Shown: positions 11,544 through 23,000 of the stretch, piece after piece
Layout of the letters: each line of letters opens with the position of its first letter
Numbering within the stretch: the first letter of the stretch is position 1
NCBI GenBank assembly: GCA_025642065.1
Contig: JAODUP010000477.1
Location: 1-64,000, forward strand
Origin: Paralvinella palmiformis
Taxonomy: Eukaryota > Annelida > Polychaeta > Terebellida > Alvinellidae
Direction: 5' to 3'
DNA length: 64,000 nucleotides
The notes under the pieces: model-generated
Seen by the model: the letters and a program-made list of their open reading frames with translations, nothing else
Databases searched by the model: none
What the model was told of the DNA's origin: nothing
Translations under genes and position numbers: made by a program

Positions 11544-11574
<31 letters not shown>
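11544..11574. repeat. (TA)n tract at the end of the RTE fragment
   Basis: Pure TA repeat immediately after the RTE-coding sequence stops being recognisable. Confidence 0.92.
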
Positions 11575-11577
<3 letters not shown>

Positions 11578-11922
11578 TGAAAATGGTAGAATCTGAAACG
11601 AAAACTTGCCTATTGTACACGTTCTCTTTGCTGTACCGGATGGTGTACGACCTGGGTGATGGCACCAAAATCTTTTACAAATATTACAAAAGATAGCTAC
11701 ACTGTGCATTTAAGCATGTAATAATATCACTTGTGATATCAATTATATGCGATCGATATATATGTATTTATAATTACAAACTAAAAGAGGCAGGGTGTAG
11801 ATATATGTAGATGGTGTTTATTAATGATCGCAACCACAGACTTCTAGATCATGGCCGGGTCCGCTAAAATATGCCACAACCAATTTCAGGTCGTCTTCGT
11901 CAACTTAATTATCTTTTTAATA
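11575..11922. other. Spacer between RTE fragment and hAT element
   Basis: Nothing recognised. Its right end is the 8-bp target sequence (11,923-11,930) of the hAT element. Confidence 0.5.
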
Positions 11923-12263
11923 CTCAGTAACAGACCTGGGGTAATAGTAATAGTAATTGTAATAGTAATTGTAATAGTAACGATCACATTTTCACAGTAA
12001 TAGTAATAGTGAATCTCATTTTGAAAGTTATAGTAATTGTAATTGTAATAGCTGAAAAAGTAATAGTAATCCACTATTACTTTGCTATTACATTTTGTCA
12101 GACACACAATACTTTTTGTCAGATATGTCACTGTACTGTTAAATCTCACTGTCACCTGATTGGCTGCTCAATCAAATTGTCATTTATAATATTGTTCATT
12201 ATTGATTCTGGAGCTGAGAAGCCACTCCATTTGAAACAGACTAAGCACTGTGTACTTAACCGG

Positions 12264-12339
12264 ATCCAAGTTGATTTTATATCTGGCATCCAAGTTGATT
12301 TTATATCTGGCATCCAAGTTGATTCTATATCTGGCATCC
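12264..12339 (+). repeat. 24-bp tandem repeat, 3.2 copies
   Basis: The unit ATCCAAGTTGATTTTATATC plus TGGC is repeated three times, with one C/T difference in the third, then four more bases. In one frame it encodes an eight-residue IQVDFISG repeat, but there is no sign that this is a real protein. Confidence 0.9.
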
Positions 12340-12410
12340 CTGATTAGTGAATGTTAGCATTACTTGTGCCACTGTTCATATATAAGCTCCCTAGTTTACA
12401 GGTCCACACA

Positions 12411-12763
12411 CCTAGTGAGCTCCGGTGACCTAGCGGTTAAGCACCCGGCATTTGGTGCCAACGGTCAGAGGTTCGAACCCCGTAAGAGGTCGAAACTTTT
12501 CCAGGGATTAATTTCTCGGCTCACAACATCGTGGGTGGCTGACCACGTTAAATGGCGCTGCCGTCTCCACTGAATTATTTAAAATAAAGGGGGACGTTAA
12601 AAACCCCCTGAGGACGTAAAACACTCTGGCAGTGACCACCCTCAGGCTATTTCGACTCCATCTTTCCGTACTGCTCCCCTGTGAATGGTGGAGGAGGAGT
12701 TTCTCAATCACTCCAACATAGATTAAGCGACAGCCTGGGGATTCTCCCCGAACAACAAAACCA
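12411..12763 (+). mobile_element. tRNA-derived SINE (family 1)
   Basis: The head contains Pol III A-box-like GGTGACCTAGCGG and B-box GGTTCGAACCC (about 12,470-12,480), then a body shared with four other copies here. It is flanked by the direct repeat AGGTCCACAC (12,400-12,409 and 12,764-12,773). It contains no gene. Insertion inside the hAT element shows it is younger than that element. Confidence 0.9.
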
Positions 12764-12900
12764 AGGTCCACACCATATCTTACAGCTGCTATCATTGCAT
12801 TACATCTGATATACAAATAATCTGATTGTTTATATATTTTATGCTGTATCTAGGATATTATCAATAATATAGACATCCACATAAAAAAGCATAAATCACA

Positions 12901-13029
12901 ATGGCTAAGGTATCACCTCTGAGTCATTTTGAGATGCCTACTAATACCGACGTCAACTACAAAGCCAAATGTAAACATTGTGGTTCAAGCATATTAGGCT
13001 CAGCCAAGACTATTTCCAACTTCACCACA
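12901..13029 (+). pseudogene. BED-type zinc-finger start of a hAT transposase
   Basis: An ATG opens a frame reading SHFEMPTNTDVNYKAKCKHC and then SAKTISNFTT. The C-x2-C pair followed by SxxNFxxH-like spacing is the N-terminal BED finger typical of hAT transposases. The frame ends at a possible splice donor (CACAG/GTATTT type) near 13,030. The second half of the finger and the catalytic domain are not found downstream. Confidence 0.75.
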
Positions 13030-13635
13030 GTATTTATTTGTAGATTATAATATATTGTATACTGCATGTATTATTATTATATTACTATATACCACATTTG
13101 GCAAGAAAATAAATGTAACAGTAAACACATACCGTAATCTACTATTATAAACATATGAGAGCGCATTCACAGTACTATGCAAGGGACAATTAGTGTATTA
13201 CCTGGTATTGTTGTATACACCATCTTGCTAATCATGCTCAATCAGTCATGGCAGGCATATATGGAAATTCTTCACCTTTTGGGAATTAACTAGTTGTTAA
13301 GTGTAACAAGGTAAGGTCAACTGAACAGTGTCGGTTTAATATGTAAATGAAGTTTTGTTTTGTATTATTTTATGATGAGAGTGACCCAGTAACATATAAA
13401 ACTACCAGCATTATAATTACCATTACCAATACCACTACTACTACTAATAATAATAATAATAATAATAGCATAAGCAAAAATGTAACAGTAATAGTAACAG
13501 TAAGAAATGTAATAGTAATAGTAATATATTACATTCAATATCAAGTGTAATAGTAATATTAATAGTAATACTCAGATGTAATAGTAATAGTAATATATTA
13601 CTTTTCAAAGTAATTGACCCAGGTCTGCTCAGTAA

Positions 13636-14270
13636 CGAACTTAACTTATCATTAATGTCATCAAATCCGGTATTGATCACAACGTACAGTGGTATATTGC
13701 CAGACCAAGTTTCCGCCACCCTGAACGACGGAGAAATCTCCCGATTAAGAATTTCACCTCATCTTAGAGAAGCTCGCAAAGTACCATCAGATGAAAATTG
13801 TCGTCCAGGTTATAGCAGCAGCACAGCTGAAAGCAGCCATGAATGGGAGACAAAAATACCCTCATCAAGCATGGCCCAAACGAAGTCCGGGCCAGCTTCA
13901 TAATAAAGTTGGCTGTTGCCTCATAACTTGCTCGTCTCGTAGGATGACCCGCTTCAGTATACCGCTATCCCTTTTTTAACTTCGGGAAATGGTTGGCCAT
14001 CTCTGGGCGTTCCATTGCTCGGACGCTTGACGATTGGACAAATGGGGCTGGGAGCCTTATTTAGCTCTGAACTAGTCCGTTCACGTTCAGTCTCAAGATA
14101 TGCTGTGTAAATGGGCTGAGGGCTATCCCGGGGCATGGCGTGGGCCCAAGGGCTGAACTGTGTTTGTGTCCCCATCCTATATACTAAACACTGCCATAAA
14201 TATCACCTTTCTTTACTCGTTTGTTTTATCGTGAAAACAAAAATATGCGAATATTTATTCTATGGATGAT
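13636..14270. other. Unassigned, relatively GC-rich stretch
   Basis: This is the sequence into which the hAT element inserted. Short open frames on both strands have no recognisable family signature. A minus-strand frame at 13,954-14,175 is open, with an odd proline- and charge-rich composition, but I cannot name it. Confidence 0.4.
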
Positions 14271-14281
14271 GATTGATGTTT

Positions 14282-14450
14282 ACGGCCACTTTTGTGCACA
14301 CCGTAGGCTAAATGGGCCGTGCGACCCCTAACGGTAATGAAGCGAAATCAAATATGAGGCACCCTTCAGATATGCTCATGTCAATATTCGAACACGGGTG
14401 GTAGTGAACTGCAATCCAACGCGCTACCAGTTAGACCACGGAGGAAGTTT
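14282..14450 (-). mobile_element. tRNA-derived SINE-like fragment (family 2)
   Basis: On the minus strand, CCTCCGTGGTCTAACTGGTA and, after a short gap, GTGTTCGAATATT resemble the D-arm/A box and T-arm/B box of a tRNA. The stems no longer pair well, so it is not a functional tRNA gene. The sequence continues to the left as SINE body. Confidence 0.6.
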
Positions 14451-14519
14451 TATATATATGCTGCAGCTAGATAGCTCAATAAAATAAAACTTGTTCAAGG
14501 CAATTGCCACATCGAGGGC

Positions 14520-14655
14520 TTCATTTTTGGAAGCACAGTAACAGTCATTACTGATAACCCATATAATGGGTCACTGGTACATTGTACTACCGTGAAGCAC
14601 AGAAACTGTCATATTACTGATAACCCTCAATGGGTTATTAATAGTGTGAAGCACA
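14520..14655 (+). repeat. Diverged tandem repeat, about 66-bp unit
   Basis: GAAGCACAGxAAC, GTCAT and ACTGATAACCC...ATGGGT occur at about 14,529-14,572 and again at 14,594-14,637. A third partial GAAGCACAGC follows at about 14,648. The copies are imperfect. Confidence 0.7.
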
Positions 14656-15099
14656 GCATCGCACCATAATTATAGACTTCAGTGGGTTTATTGTAATTGG
14701 ATTGAATCAGGTAGTTTCACACTTATATGCGAATCGTTTAAGATAATTTATTGGAAATTTATTTGCAACATCTAATAATAATTAATGAAAGAACAAACGA
14801 TAACAAACACACATAATGATCACGTCATCATCAGTAATATCTGAAACTAAGTAAAATCTGCATTGACTAATTAGCATAAGATTGAATTGCATTAAAAAAC
14901 AGAATAGCTCAGATTATCAGAAAAGATTCCTTCGTGTTTAGATAGAGTATCCAGAGAGTGGATATATATACTTAAAGGGCAGCGACTGAGTGACAACTTT
15001 AGAGACAGATAAATGTTTGCCTTCTGGAATAATATTAATGGCCGAACTGGTAGTTATTTTACGGGGCTTAGCTACCTCGAATGAGGGAGACGCATATGG

Positions 15100-15316
15100 T
15101 CTGTAATTTACTGCCTCACCACGGGGACTAATTCTAAATAAATTTAGAATTTATAACAGATGGCATATTCGGTGGAGAAAACCTTGCCAGTTGCCTGGTT
15201 GGATGAAAAATTCCACCTACTATGGTGCCACGGCCGGGATTCGAACCTCCCACCTCCCGCACAGCACGACCATGAGTAAGAAAGTCCAACGATCTGACCC
15301 ACTACGCCGTAGAGGC
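15100..15316 (-). mobile_element. tRNA-derived SINE (family 3)
   Basis: The minus strand begins CCGCCTCTACGGCGTAGTGG, a tRNA-like acceptor and D-arm start. It carries the B-box GGTTCGAATCCC (15,234-15,245), about 70 bases further, followed by GGCCGTGGCACC. The distance between the boxes suggests a tRNA with a long variable arm as ancestor. The body extends left to about 15,100. Confidence 0.75.
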
Positions 15317-16205
15317 GGTTTTAAAAATAAATAAACTGAAAGGACGATAGTCACACAAAATCAATATAGAGTATTCTCAGCCGATGATCTTAATTATAGC
15401 CTGTATTATAGTTCTATCACGCGGGATAACGACTAAATTAGCAACAAACAGCAACTTATTGAGTACAGGGCGTTGACTCATAATACGTGATAAATCGTGA
15501 ACTCGATTGTTTCTGATATATCTGTGATCCTTGTTGAGTACTTGATTAAATATGATCCATTGACAAAAACAACGTTACAGCCTGTGACGTAATTAATTTG
15601 AACCACATACCGTTGTGGTTATTGTTGTTGTTGCATATTGTTGTTTTTGTTGTTGTTGAGATGAGTTATTTAGCTACGGCACTAATGAAACAAAACCCGG
15701 AAGGAACCAAATCCCACAAATATGGGTATGAACCTGATTCGATGTATGTTCGCCGGATTTACATATGGACTAGTATATGGGCTGCAGCAGGGTGGGGGGG
15801 AGGGAGGAGACAAGAGGAACACCAATGGTCCTGTGGTTTGGGAGTCTCTCATAAAATAAAAACATTAAAGGTATAAGAACAGACGAGATGTATATATTTT
15901 CAATTTTAATAGAGCGCCTTTGAACTAATTTGAAACAGTTTAAAGTATTTGGGAACACTCTAGTTGGAGTGGGTCTTTTAAACTCAATGGAGCCCTTGAA
16001 TATATATTTTAGACACGGGGGGCGAACATACGAAGTGAAGGGACTCCAGATTCTATTAGGATGGGGGCCCCTTAATGACTAAATCCGGCCCTGCCCACAC
16101 ACTATAATTGTTTCTTTATAGCTGCTATTCTAATACTCGTACAACTGCTGGTCGCAACTCTAACATCAGTTCTCCTTTAGCTGTCTGGCTCATGCGGAAT
16201 TAGAC
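15317..16205. other. Unassigned stretch
   Basis: No recognisable gene. A GTTGTTGTTG-type simple run lies at 15,615-15,660 and a G-rich run at 15,790-15,805. Open frames here lack family features. Confidence 0.5.
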
Positions 16206-16211
16206 AGATGA

Positions 16212-16283
16212 CAGACAGACGTTTATTGTCACCGACTTTATTCAACATCTTTATTGATGAGGTATTAATATCATTGGAAAGCA
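16212..16283 (+). mobile_element. Short LINE RT fragment
   Basis: The frame reads RRLLSPTLFNIFIDEVLISL, matching the LSPxLFNIFID palm segment of non-LTR reverse transcriptases. Neither flank can be extended convincingly. It is a small relic. Confidence 0.6.
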
Positions 16284-18127
16284 TTATAGCGCTGGTGTTC
16301 GTATGGTACTGTATCATTTTTTAGTCATTTGCCGGAACGCATAATAATTTGCGACCGTATGGACTATACAAATGGTCGTTATAAGTAAGTGTTATCCAGA
16401 TGCAAGCACTGGTGCGAAAACAAACCTCTGAAAGACTATTTTGTGCTCGACATTAATATATGGGTTTTATCAATAGTAATTAACAGAACTATAATGAAAA
16501 GACTGGAACCATCATTAAGCAGTGACTTGGTCAAACGAAGCGATCACTATGTTTATTTATTTTTTATTCATCTTACCCCCCCCCCACAAATTGTCGAAAG
16601 GAATACGTGATAAAACCACAAACAAGGCAAAACATAATTTTAATAAATCTGGAACTTAAAATCATATCACATCACTAAATATCATTGCTCCATTACAATA
16701 AATATTGCCATTATCATGCATTAATACGAGTTGGTAGGTGAAACTTATAATTGAGTGATATTATTAAGGAAACAAAAATAAAATATTACTGATAATATTG
16801 CCAGGCACAATAGTACTCTTGGATATATATATATATATATATATATATAATGATAACATATGAATATTAAGACGATTTAATGGTGACTGTACTTCAAAAA
16901 ATGTCATGTTTCGTTCTGCAATTTGAAAGTGAAGATTTTGCCCACTTGCGCACCTGGCCAAGATCGATTTTGAGGCCTATCTTGCCAAATTTGAGGCGTC
17001 TATTTTCACTAAGTTCACCAAAGATGACTGTCGAACCATCGCAGTTAATTACTACTAAACTTTAGGCACAGGACAGCCGCCATTCCGAGAAATATTAATG
17101 CGTCCTCATTTTGCGATGACTCGGCTGAGCAAGAACTAAAATTAGCGTTGTATACCCGGTAAGCAGTCACCGATACTTTCCTTCGGGATCCGGCTGCCGG
17201 ATTAATAAGACCGTTTTCTATCAATAATACCGGCCCTACAATATATGTCACTTATACTGTTAATATTAATATATGCTATTAATTCAGTATATTATGGACA
17301 TGCTAACTGAGTCATACGCACCATTTCACCACATTTATACCTTGTAAGGTTTCTGATCTTTCCATATTTCATTGATCGAAATTAATCAAATCTAATCCAT
17401 ATACTGTTGGTGGGCTCACTATTGAGTGAGTACGATAATATGCATGCTATCTCTATCGGAGAGTTTGGTAAGGAGATTAAGAAGTGAATACAAATGCTTA
17501 TATAGTCAAGATACAATGACAAACATTAACCATTACTGGATTGCAAATAAATTTCCATTCCATTCATAGTATATATAAATATAATACCGAGTATTATATT
17601 TCATGTTAGTTGCCATGCAATCTCTGAGGCACCCAAATACCACATTAATTGGTTCACGTTGAAATAAATTATTAGCAATCACCACACATTTTGTTTTCTT
17701 ACTGCCAAATTAAACTTCTATTCCTGACACTATATATATATATATATATATATATATGACATTTAACAGTAATTAAGGACTATAAAATTATACCCACTAA
17801 TATTAATCAAGCTGACATCATCAAGGTATGCGAACGGGTTAATTAACCGGCAAAAGAGTTTAAGAGGAAATCATTTATAAAAATGTTAAAGAAATATTAT
17901 GATATAATGCTGCTTTGGCTAGTAGGCCCCATACGTTTAATGGAACACAACACCCGGTAGTGTTTTGATTTATAGTTTTCTCCAAAGGATGCATCTTGTC
18001 TTTGAGTCACTGAACCTTAATTAACAGTCTTATCCATATTTGTTTAATATTCTAAGGAGAAGGATCGATCTTCTCTTATATCATATTTGTCACTCCTCCT
18101 CATGATATTTATTTTTCAAAATTTGCA

Positions 18128-18164
<37 letters not shown>

Positions 18165-18484
18165 TAATATTTTTATTTCGTACTCATAGTACAATCAACA
18201 TAATAACAAGAACATGTAGGAACACAAATGGATAATGAAATAAAAAGACCTATAATAGACACAACTTAGCCACTTAATCTATGCAAAGATTTGTTAATAA
18301 AATATTCAAAATGTATTTCATAATAAAAACCATCAATATAAGATTCACCTTGCACGTCGGTTTGTTTAATCATATCCCAAAATTGCCTACAAACAATAAG
18401 TGAGTGAGTGTTTGTGTGTGTGCGTGGGTGATCCAATTGTAAATTATTGTTACATTCAACCGTTTTACTTTTAGACTTGATGTT
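16284..18484. other. AT-rich stretch with three (TA)n tracts
   Basis: TA tracts lie at 16,822-16,849, 17,730-17,757 and 18,129-18,158. A run of Cs is at 16,576-16,585. No coding signal was recognised. Confidence 0.6.
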
Positions 18485-19856
18485 ATGGCTGACATTCTTA
18501 GATCTGCCAATCTGAGGCAGCATGTCCAAAAAAGAACACATAGACATGGTCACATCTTAAACCTGTACTGTGATGATGGCAATTTGATTAAGTCTGTGTC
18601 TTCCATGCTGTCTGATCATTTCCTTATTAACATTAACGTATCTTTACAGAAACAAATGGGTTTCAGCTAAAATTATTTCATATAGAAAATATAAGTCAAT
18701 TAATGTGGATCATCTGGTGGATCTGTATGATAGTACATTGAGAGACATTGTAGATGAACATGTACCTTTAAGGACAAAAGAAATGGCAAGCAGACCAATG
18801 CTTCCATGGTATAATAAGAACATACAGGCTGCAAAGAGGCACAGAACGTATTGTGAGCATCTGTGGATCAGTTAAAAATACTCTTGCCTTTGCTAAATCT
18901 GAATATTATAATAAAAAGATCAAAGCATCCAAGGGAAATCAAAGGACTGTTTTCAGTGTTGTGAATAAAATATTACATAAAAGTCAAACTGTCCTTCCAA
19001 GTAATATCAACTCAGATAAAGATATGGCCTATTGTTTTAATAACTTTTTCTGTCAACAAATATTAAATATACATAATGGGTTCCATTCCCACACCTTACC
19101 ACAGGGTAAGCCATTGGTAGAAGGGTCCTGCATATCCATGATGGATACATTTGATCCTTTTTACAGAGACTGATATCAGACAGTTGCTGAAAGGGTCATC
19201 TAATGCTTTCTGTACAGTTGACCCTATGCCTAAATTGCTTGTGAAAGATTGTCTGGATGTTCTGATAAGCCCAATTACAAATATAGTTAATAAATCATTA
19301 TCTCTAGGTGTCTATGTCGAGCTGTCTACTACCATCTTCAGAACATACACTGTTTAAAAGCATTCTTGACACAATAAGCACTTGCAACTGTAGTCCATGC
19401 CTTTGTTACATCTTGTATAGACTATTGTAACTGTTATATGGCATATCTGATTATAACACCAATAGCCTTCAGCGAATTCAGAATAATGCACCTCGCAGTG
19501 ACAAATATTCGAAAATATGATCATATCACCCCAATTCTTCAAAAACTACATTGGCTACCCGTTAGACAGCATATCCATTTAAAGATTTTATTAATAATTA
19601 TAAATCTATTAATGATATGACGCCAGAATACCTGTGTGAACTGGTGTCCGTTAGAAAGTCATCCCGAAAACTCAGGTCATCCAGTCAGATACTATTGTAG
19701 GTGCCAGTGTAGGTTGCCGGCAGATATTAGAAATGTCTCATCTCTTGGAAATTTTTAATCTGTTCTAAAAAAAACCTTCAATGTTGCTTTCACCGATAAA
19801 TAATTATCATATTAGTAAGGGCGCTTTATTAAATATAAATTATTATTATTATGTAG
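18485..19856 (+). mobile_element. LINE-D: L2/CR1-like retrotransposon with deleted RT core
   Basis: The C-terminal endonuclease segment is visible at 18,485-18,670 (LRQHVQKRTHRHGHILNLY and the intact SDHFLI catalytic block). Next is a linker reading RPMLPWYNKNIQAAKRHR (about 18,791-18,846), then SEYYNKKIKASKGNQRTVFS. The RT N-terminus reads TVDPMPKLLVKDCLDVL at 19,215-19,265. The RT palm, including the YADD box, is deleted between about 19,325 and 19,375. The C-terminal tail resumes with YDHITPILQKLHWLPV (19,518-19,565) and a stretch like SLGNF near 19,743. The 3' end is a short ATT/TTA repeat around 19,838-19,856. Confidence 0.82.
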
Positions 19857-22366
19857 CTTTTCATCCATGTACATCTGTGAACAGTAAAACTCATTAGAGT
19901 CTAAAATATATAATATTTTCCAGTCTCCATTTTAGATCCTTGCAAGCAACAGGTGTTGTAGAGTGGCGGCAGGCAGGCAGACCAAGAAACTAACAAATAA
20001 AAACCAGAGTCTTTGTAAAAACTATATGGCTGTGCCCAATAGGCGACATCCAGGGGTCTCTACCCCAAACTTCAACACAAGCAAAAACTATTTGTACAGT
20101 AGCGCCATCATGCGAATCGTTTTTGGCAAGGTGTCTCATTACCATATTCTAATGAGATGAAGACGGGTCAAAACGGATCTACCAAAACGCGTAATACGTC
20201 TTATCCAAATGTAAACTCAAATAAGAATTTAATTCAGAATTAGATATATATAGGTATATTTAATATTGATTAACTTGATACTAGCATACACAAAATTCAG
20301 TAATTATACTACAGTGTGAACAGTTATGGTGCTATCATAAAGAGACTTTAAGACTGGAACGTTTCACTATGTTACTATTTAGTTGTACCAGTATACGTAG
20401 CCAAAGATCACGTGATGAATTAATAGCCAGCCATTTGCAAAAGGTTATCGTTTTGGTGGAGAATTATTATTCATGGTTGTTGCTTCATAAAACGTATTCA
20501 CACGCATTTCCGTTGCTATTTCGCAAAAGAAGCAGGTATAGCCCAGCTTCATGTGTATTTGTATGCCTCTTCAGAGGAATTGATGTTTAATGATTAAGAA
20601 GTGTGGTGTTTTTTGTTGCGTCGCTCGGTTAGTCACTTAAATCTACTATATAATCAAGTGGGTAACTCGTTTCACGGTCGTTTTGACAGTTTCCTTCCTA
20701 TGATTTAAAGCGTTATTTGCTCACTCATTTTAAATCGCGATGTAAATTTGGTTCTTGATCTCAGAATGAATCATTAATGATTAAGTTACTGGCACATTTA
20801 AAAGCTTAATCTTGGGTTAGTAATATGTAGGAAGGTTGAAGGAAGAAAAGCAATGATTGCTTTTCTTCCTTGCAATTTAAAAGGTCATTGCTTAGGCACG
20901 TTCATGAATGTCATGACCGAACGTCACAAAAAAACAATGGCTGCCTCGTTTCTTTAACGTAATCACAATTATTCACATGTTGCCATTTTTGTAAATAAAC
21001 AACTTTATCATCTGATTCATCATTATCTGTTGAAATATGGCAAGATTTGACATCACTCCCATAAATAACCATCTGCCAACAAAAATAATATCACAGACAT
21101 GTTTTTCAATGGGGTTTTCCTTCCAAAGAACAACCTTTTAATAATTTACAGTTTCGGAGGCTGCAAAAGTGTGATGTTGATATGTTTAGTAATACATTCC
21201 TTATCTACTTGCGAGGAGATTAAGAAGTTTTGTACTTGAAGACACAAAAAACCTTGTTATTGACATTAACTATTGAATTAGTCTCCCAGGTGTTATCATT
21301 ATGACAGTCATAATTAACGTAATGTTAATAAATAGTAATTGGTGACATAATTTCATGAGATTTATCTGATTAATAGGTGTATAACCTTTTTTACATGTTG
21401 CCTATTGGCATAATTTAAACTGTATATAGTTATAGAAACTGAGCTCTTTATGTTTGTATAATTTTCTTCATCAAACTAACAAATATTTTTTTGTGAAAGT
21501 GCCTATATTACTGTAATTTAATGTGATGTGACAAATCTAAATTGCTGAAAACAAATTAGGCCATATCATAATGGCACATTATCTGATGTAGACTACTATT
21601 AACTACGCTTTTTTGTTGGCACAAGTTACATGTAATAGTCTTTTAAAAAATTAGTAAGATATCCCACAGTTTATGTCCATCTCCACTGTGTTTTAGGTTT
21701 GTAGCCAGAGAGTAGAATATACTGACAAATATGAAACAATTTTATATAATTTTTAAACAGGTTCATATGATACCACAAAATCAGGGCTTGAAACTGATCT
21801 ATATTTGGGTGGTGGGATATTTAACCCTAGAACCTCTTCATGTGGGATTGATGCCATTAAGAACCAAACTACTCGCTCACCAAAATTTAATCTAGTCTCA
21901 TTTAATTGTTATAGGTTTTGAAAGAAATATGGTGAGCTGTAGATTTATTGTATGTCTGTATGTAGGCACTTTGGGTATGGCAAAGTAGGCAACTGTCCTT
22001 GCTCCCACATTTATGAATATATTATGGTTTCTAACATCACTCAGTGATGTGTTTATTCTGGATTGCCTTTTATTTGTAAATATATGTTTTATTTGAGACA
22101 GTGTTGGCTTTTTACTGTTAAAGTATTTTTTTACATTACATTGTAAAAAAAACTTAATAACCTGTAAAAACAACATTCATTCTATTTTTTTTAATAATCT
22201 TAAATTACTGTAAAAATTTAAAATATGACATTCATTATGAGCCAATTGTACTAGTCTAAATGTATATCATTAAACACATTTATGCTATAGCGAGTTTCAA
22301 ACAGATTGTATTGCAAGCTTTAGTGTGATTATTTTCAAAATTGGAAAATATTCACTCAATAAGCCT
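19857..22366. other. AT-rich intergenic stretch
   Basis: No transposon or gene could be recognised on either strand apart from the palindrome at 20,839-20,871. Part of this region could hold the untranslated first exon and promoter of the RBM5/10-like gene, but nothing in the sequence fixes a start site. Confidence 0.5.
20839..20871. repeat. Perfect 33-bp palindrome
   Basis: Arms AAGGAAGAAAAGCAAT and ATTGCTTTTCTTCCTT are exact reverse complements, separated by a single G. RNA from either strand could fold into a 16-bp stem, though a one-base loop would open a few pairs. Confidence 0.95.
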
Positions 22367-23000
22367 GAAGCATGATGACGTCACAAAACAAACCAGCCGA
22401 GCTTTGCATTGTGGGATTTATAGGGGGTCCACTGAAGGATAATACCAGAATATTCCCGCCATTTTAACCGTAAAAGTCAATGTTCCGGATCTGTTATAAT
22501 CATGCCAAAAACTAACTTCTGCGTACCATTTAACTCTGCTTCGACACCGAAAAAGCCGACACTTGAAAAATTGTATTCCAAAACTGAAAATCAGATTATA
22601 ACTATATGCTAATTGTCTGTCATTGCTACTTTATAAATGATAGTAGTGTGGTATTCAACATTGTAAACTATAGTACAATATTATTCACTGCGCATAACAA
22701 AGACTGTTAAAATGTGGTGTTCATAGTAAATCACACTAAAATTATATTTAACCAAAAGAAGAAGAGTACAGTGGTAAAGTGGTTTCATCCGGTGGCCAAC
22801 ACATTCAAACTTAAATGTTTATATCGCTTACTAGTGGCATGACAATACAGTACACAGGAGTTAGTTTTTGGCATGATTATGGCAGATCTGGAACATTGAT
22901 GTTTAAGGCTAAAATGGCAGAATTATTGCTCAGCAGACCCTTATAAATCCCACAATGCAAATTGCGCCTGGTTTGTTTTGGTTTTTGACGTCATCATGCA
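22367..23000. repeat. Large inverted repeat, about 150-bp arms, possible foldback/MITE
   Basis: The left arm (about 22,367-22,522) and the right arm (about 22,850-23,000) are reverse complements with scattered differences. Shared blocks include GCATGATGACGTCA, TGCATTGTGGGATTTATA and ATCATGCCAAAAACTAAC. Each arm holds a CRE-type TGACGTCA (22,376-22,383 and 22,986-22,993). The spacer is about 330 bp. No target duplication was found. The left arm also opens a short frame from 22,502 (MPKTNFCVPFNSAS) that faintly recalls a THAP-domain start, but it ends quickly. Confidence 0.85.

Larger units (their letters stand above)
11931..13627 (+). mobile_element. hAT transposon with perfect 8-bp TSD and BED-finger exon
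   Basis: The termini are CAGACCTGGGGTAATAG on the left and, inverted, CAGACCTGGGTCAATTAC on the right. The 8-bp duplication CTCAGTAA flanks both ends (11,923-11,930 and 13,628-13,635). Both subterminal regions consist of TAATAG/TAATTG repeats (11,941-12,085 and 13,430-13,612). A BED-type zinc-finger start is encoded at 12,901-13,029. A SINE (12,411-12,763) and a 24-bp tandem repeat (12,264-12,339) lie inside. The catalytic transposase domain is missing, so this is an internally deleted copy. The CAGACxTGGGTCAATT end resembles the MITE at 5665, which suggests related hAT families. Confidence 0.92.

Noticed and set aside
14390..14450. Possible functional tRNA gene on the minus strand
   Set aside because: A and B boxes are present but acceptor and T-stems do not pair, so it is a tRNA-derived SINE head.
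15225..15316. Possible functional tRNA with a long variable arm on the minus strand
   Set aside because: Cloverleaf pairing is incomplete and the sequence continues as a repeat body, which fits a SINE.
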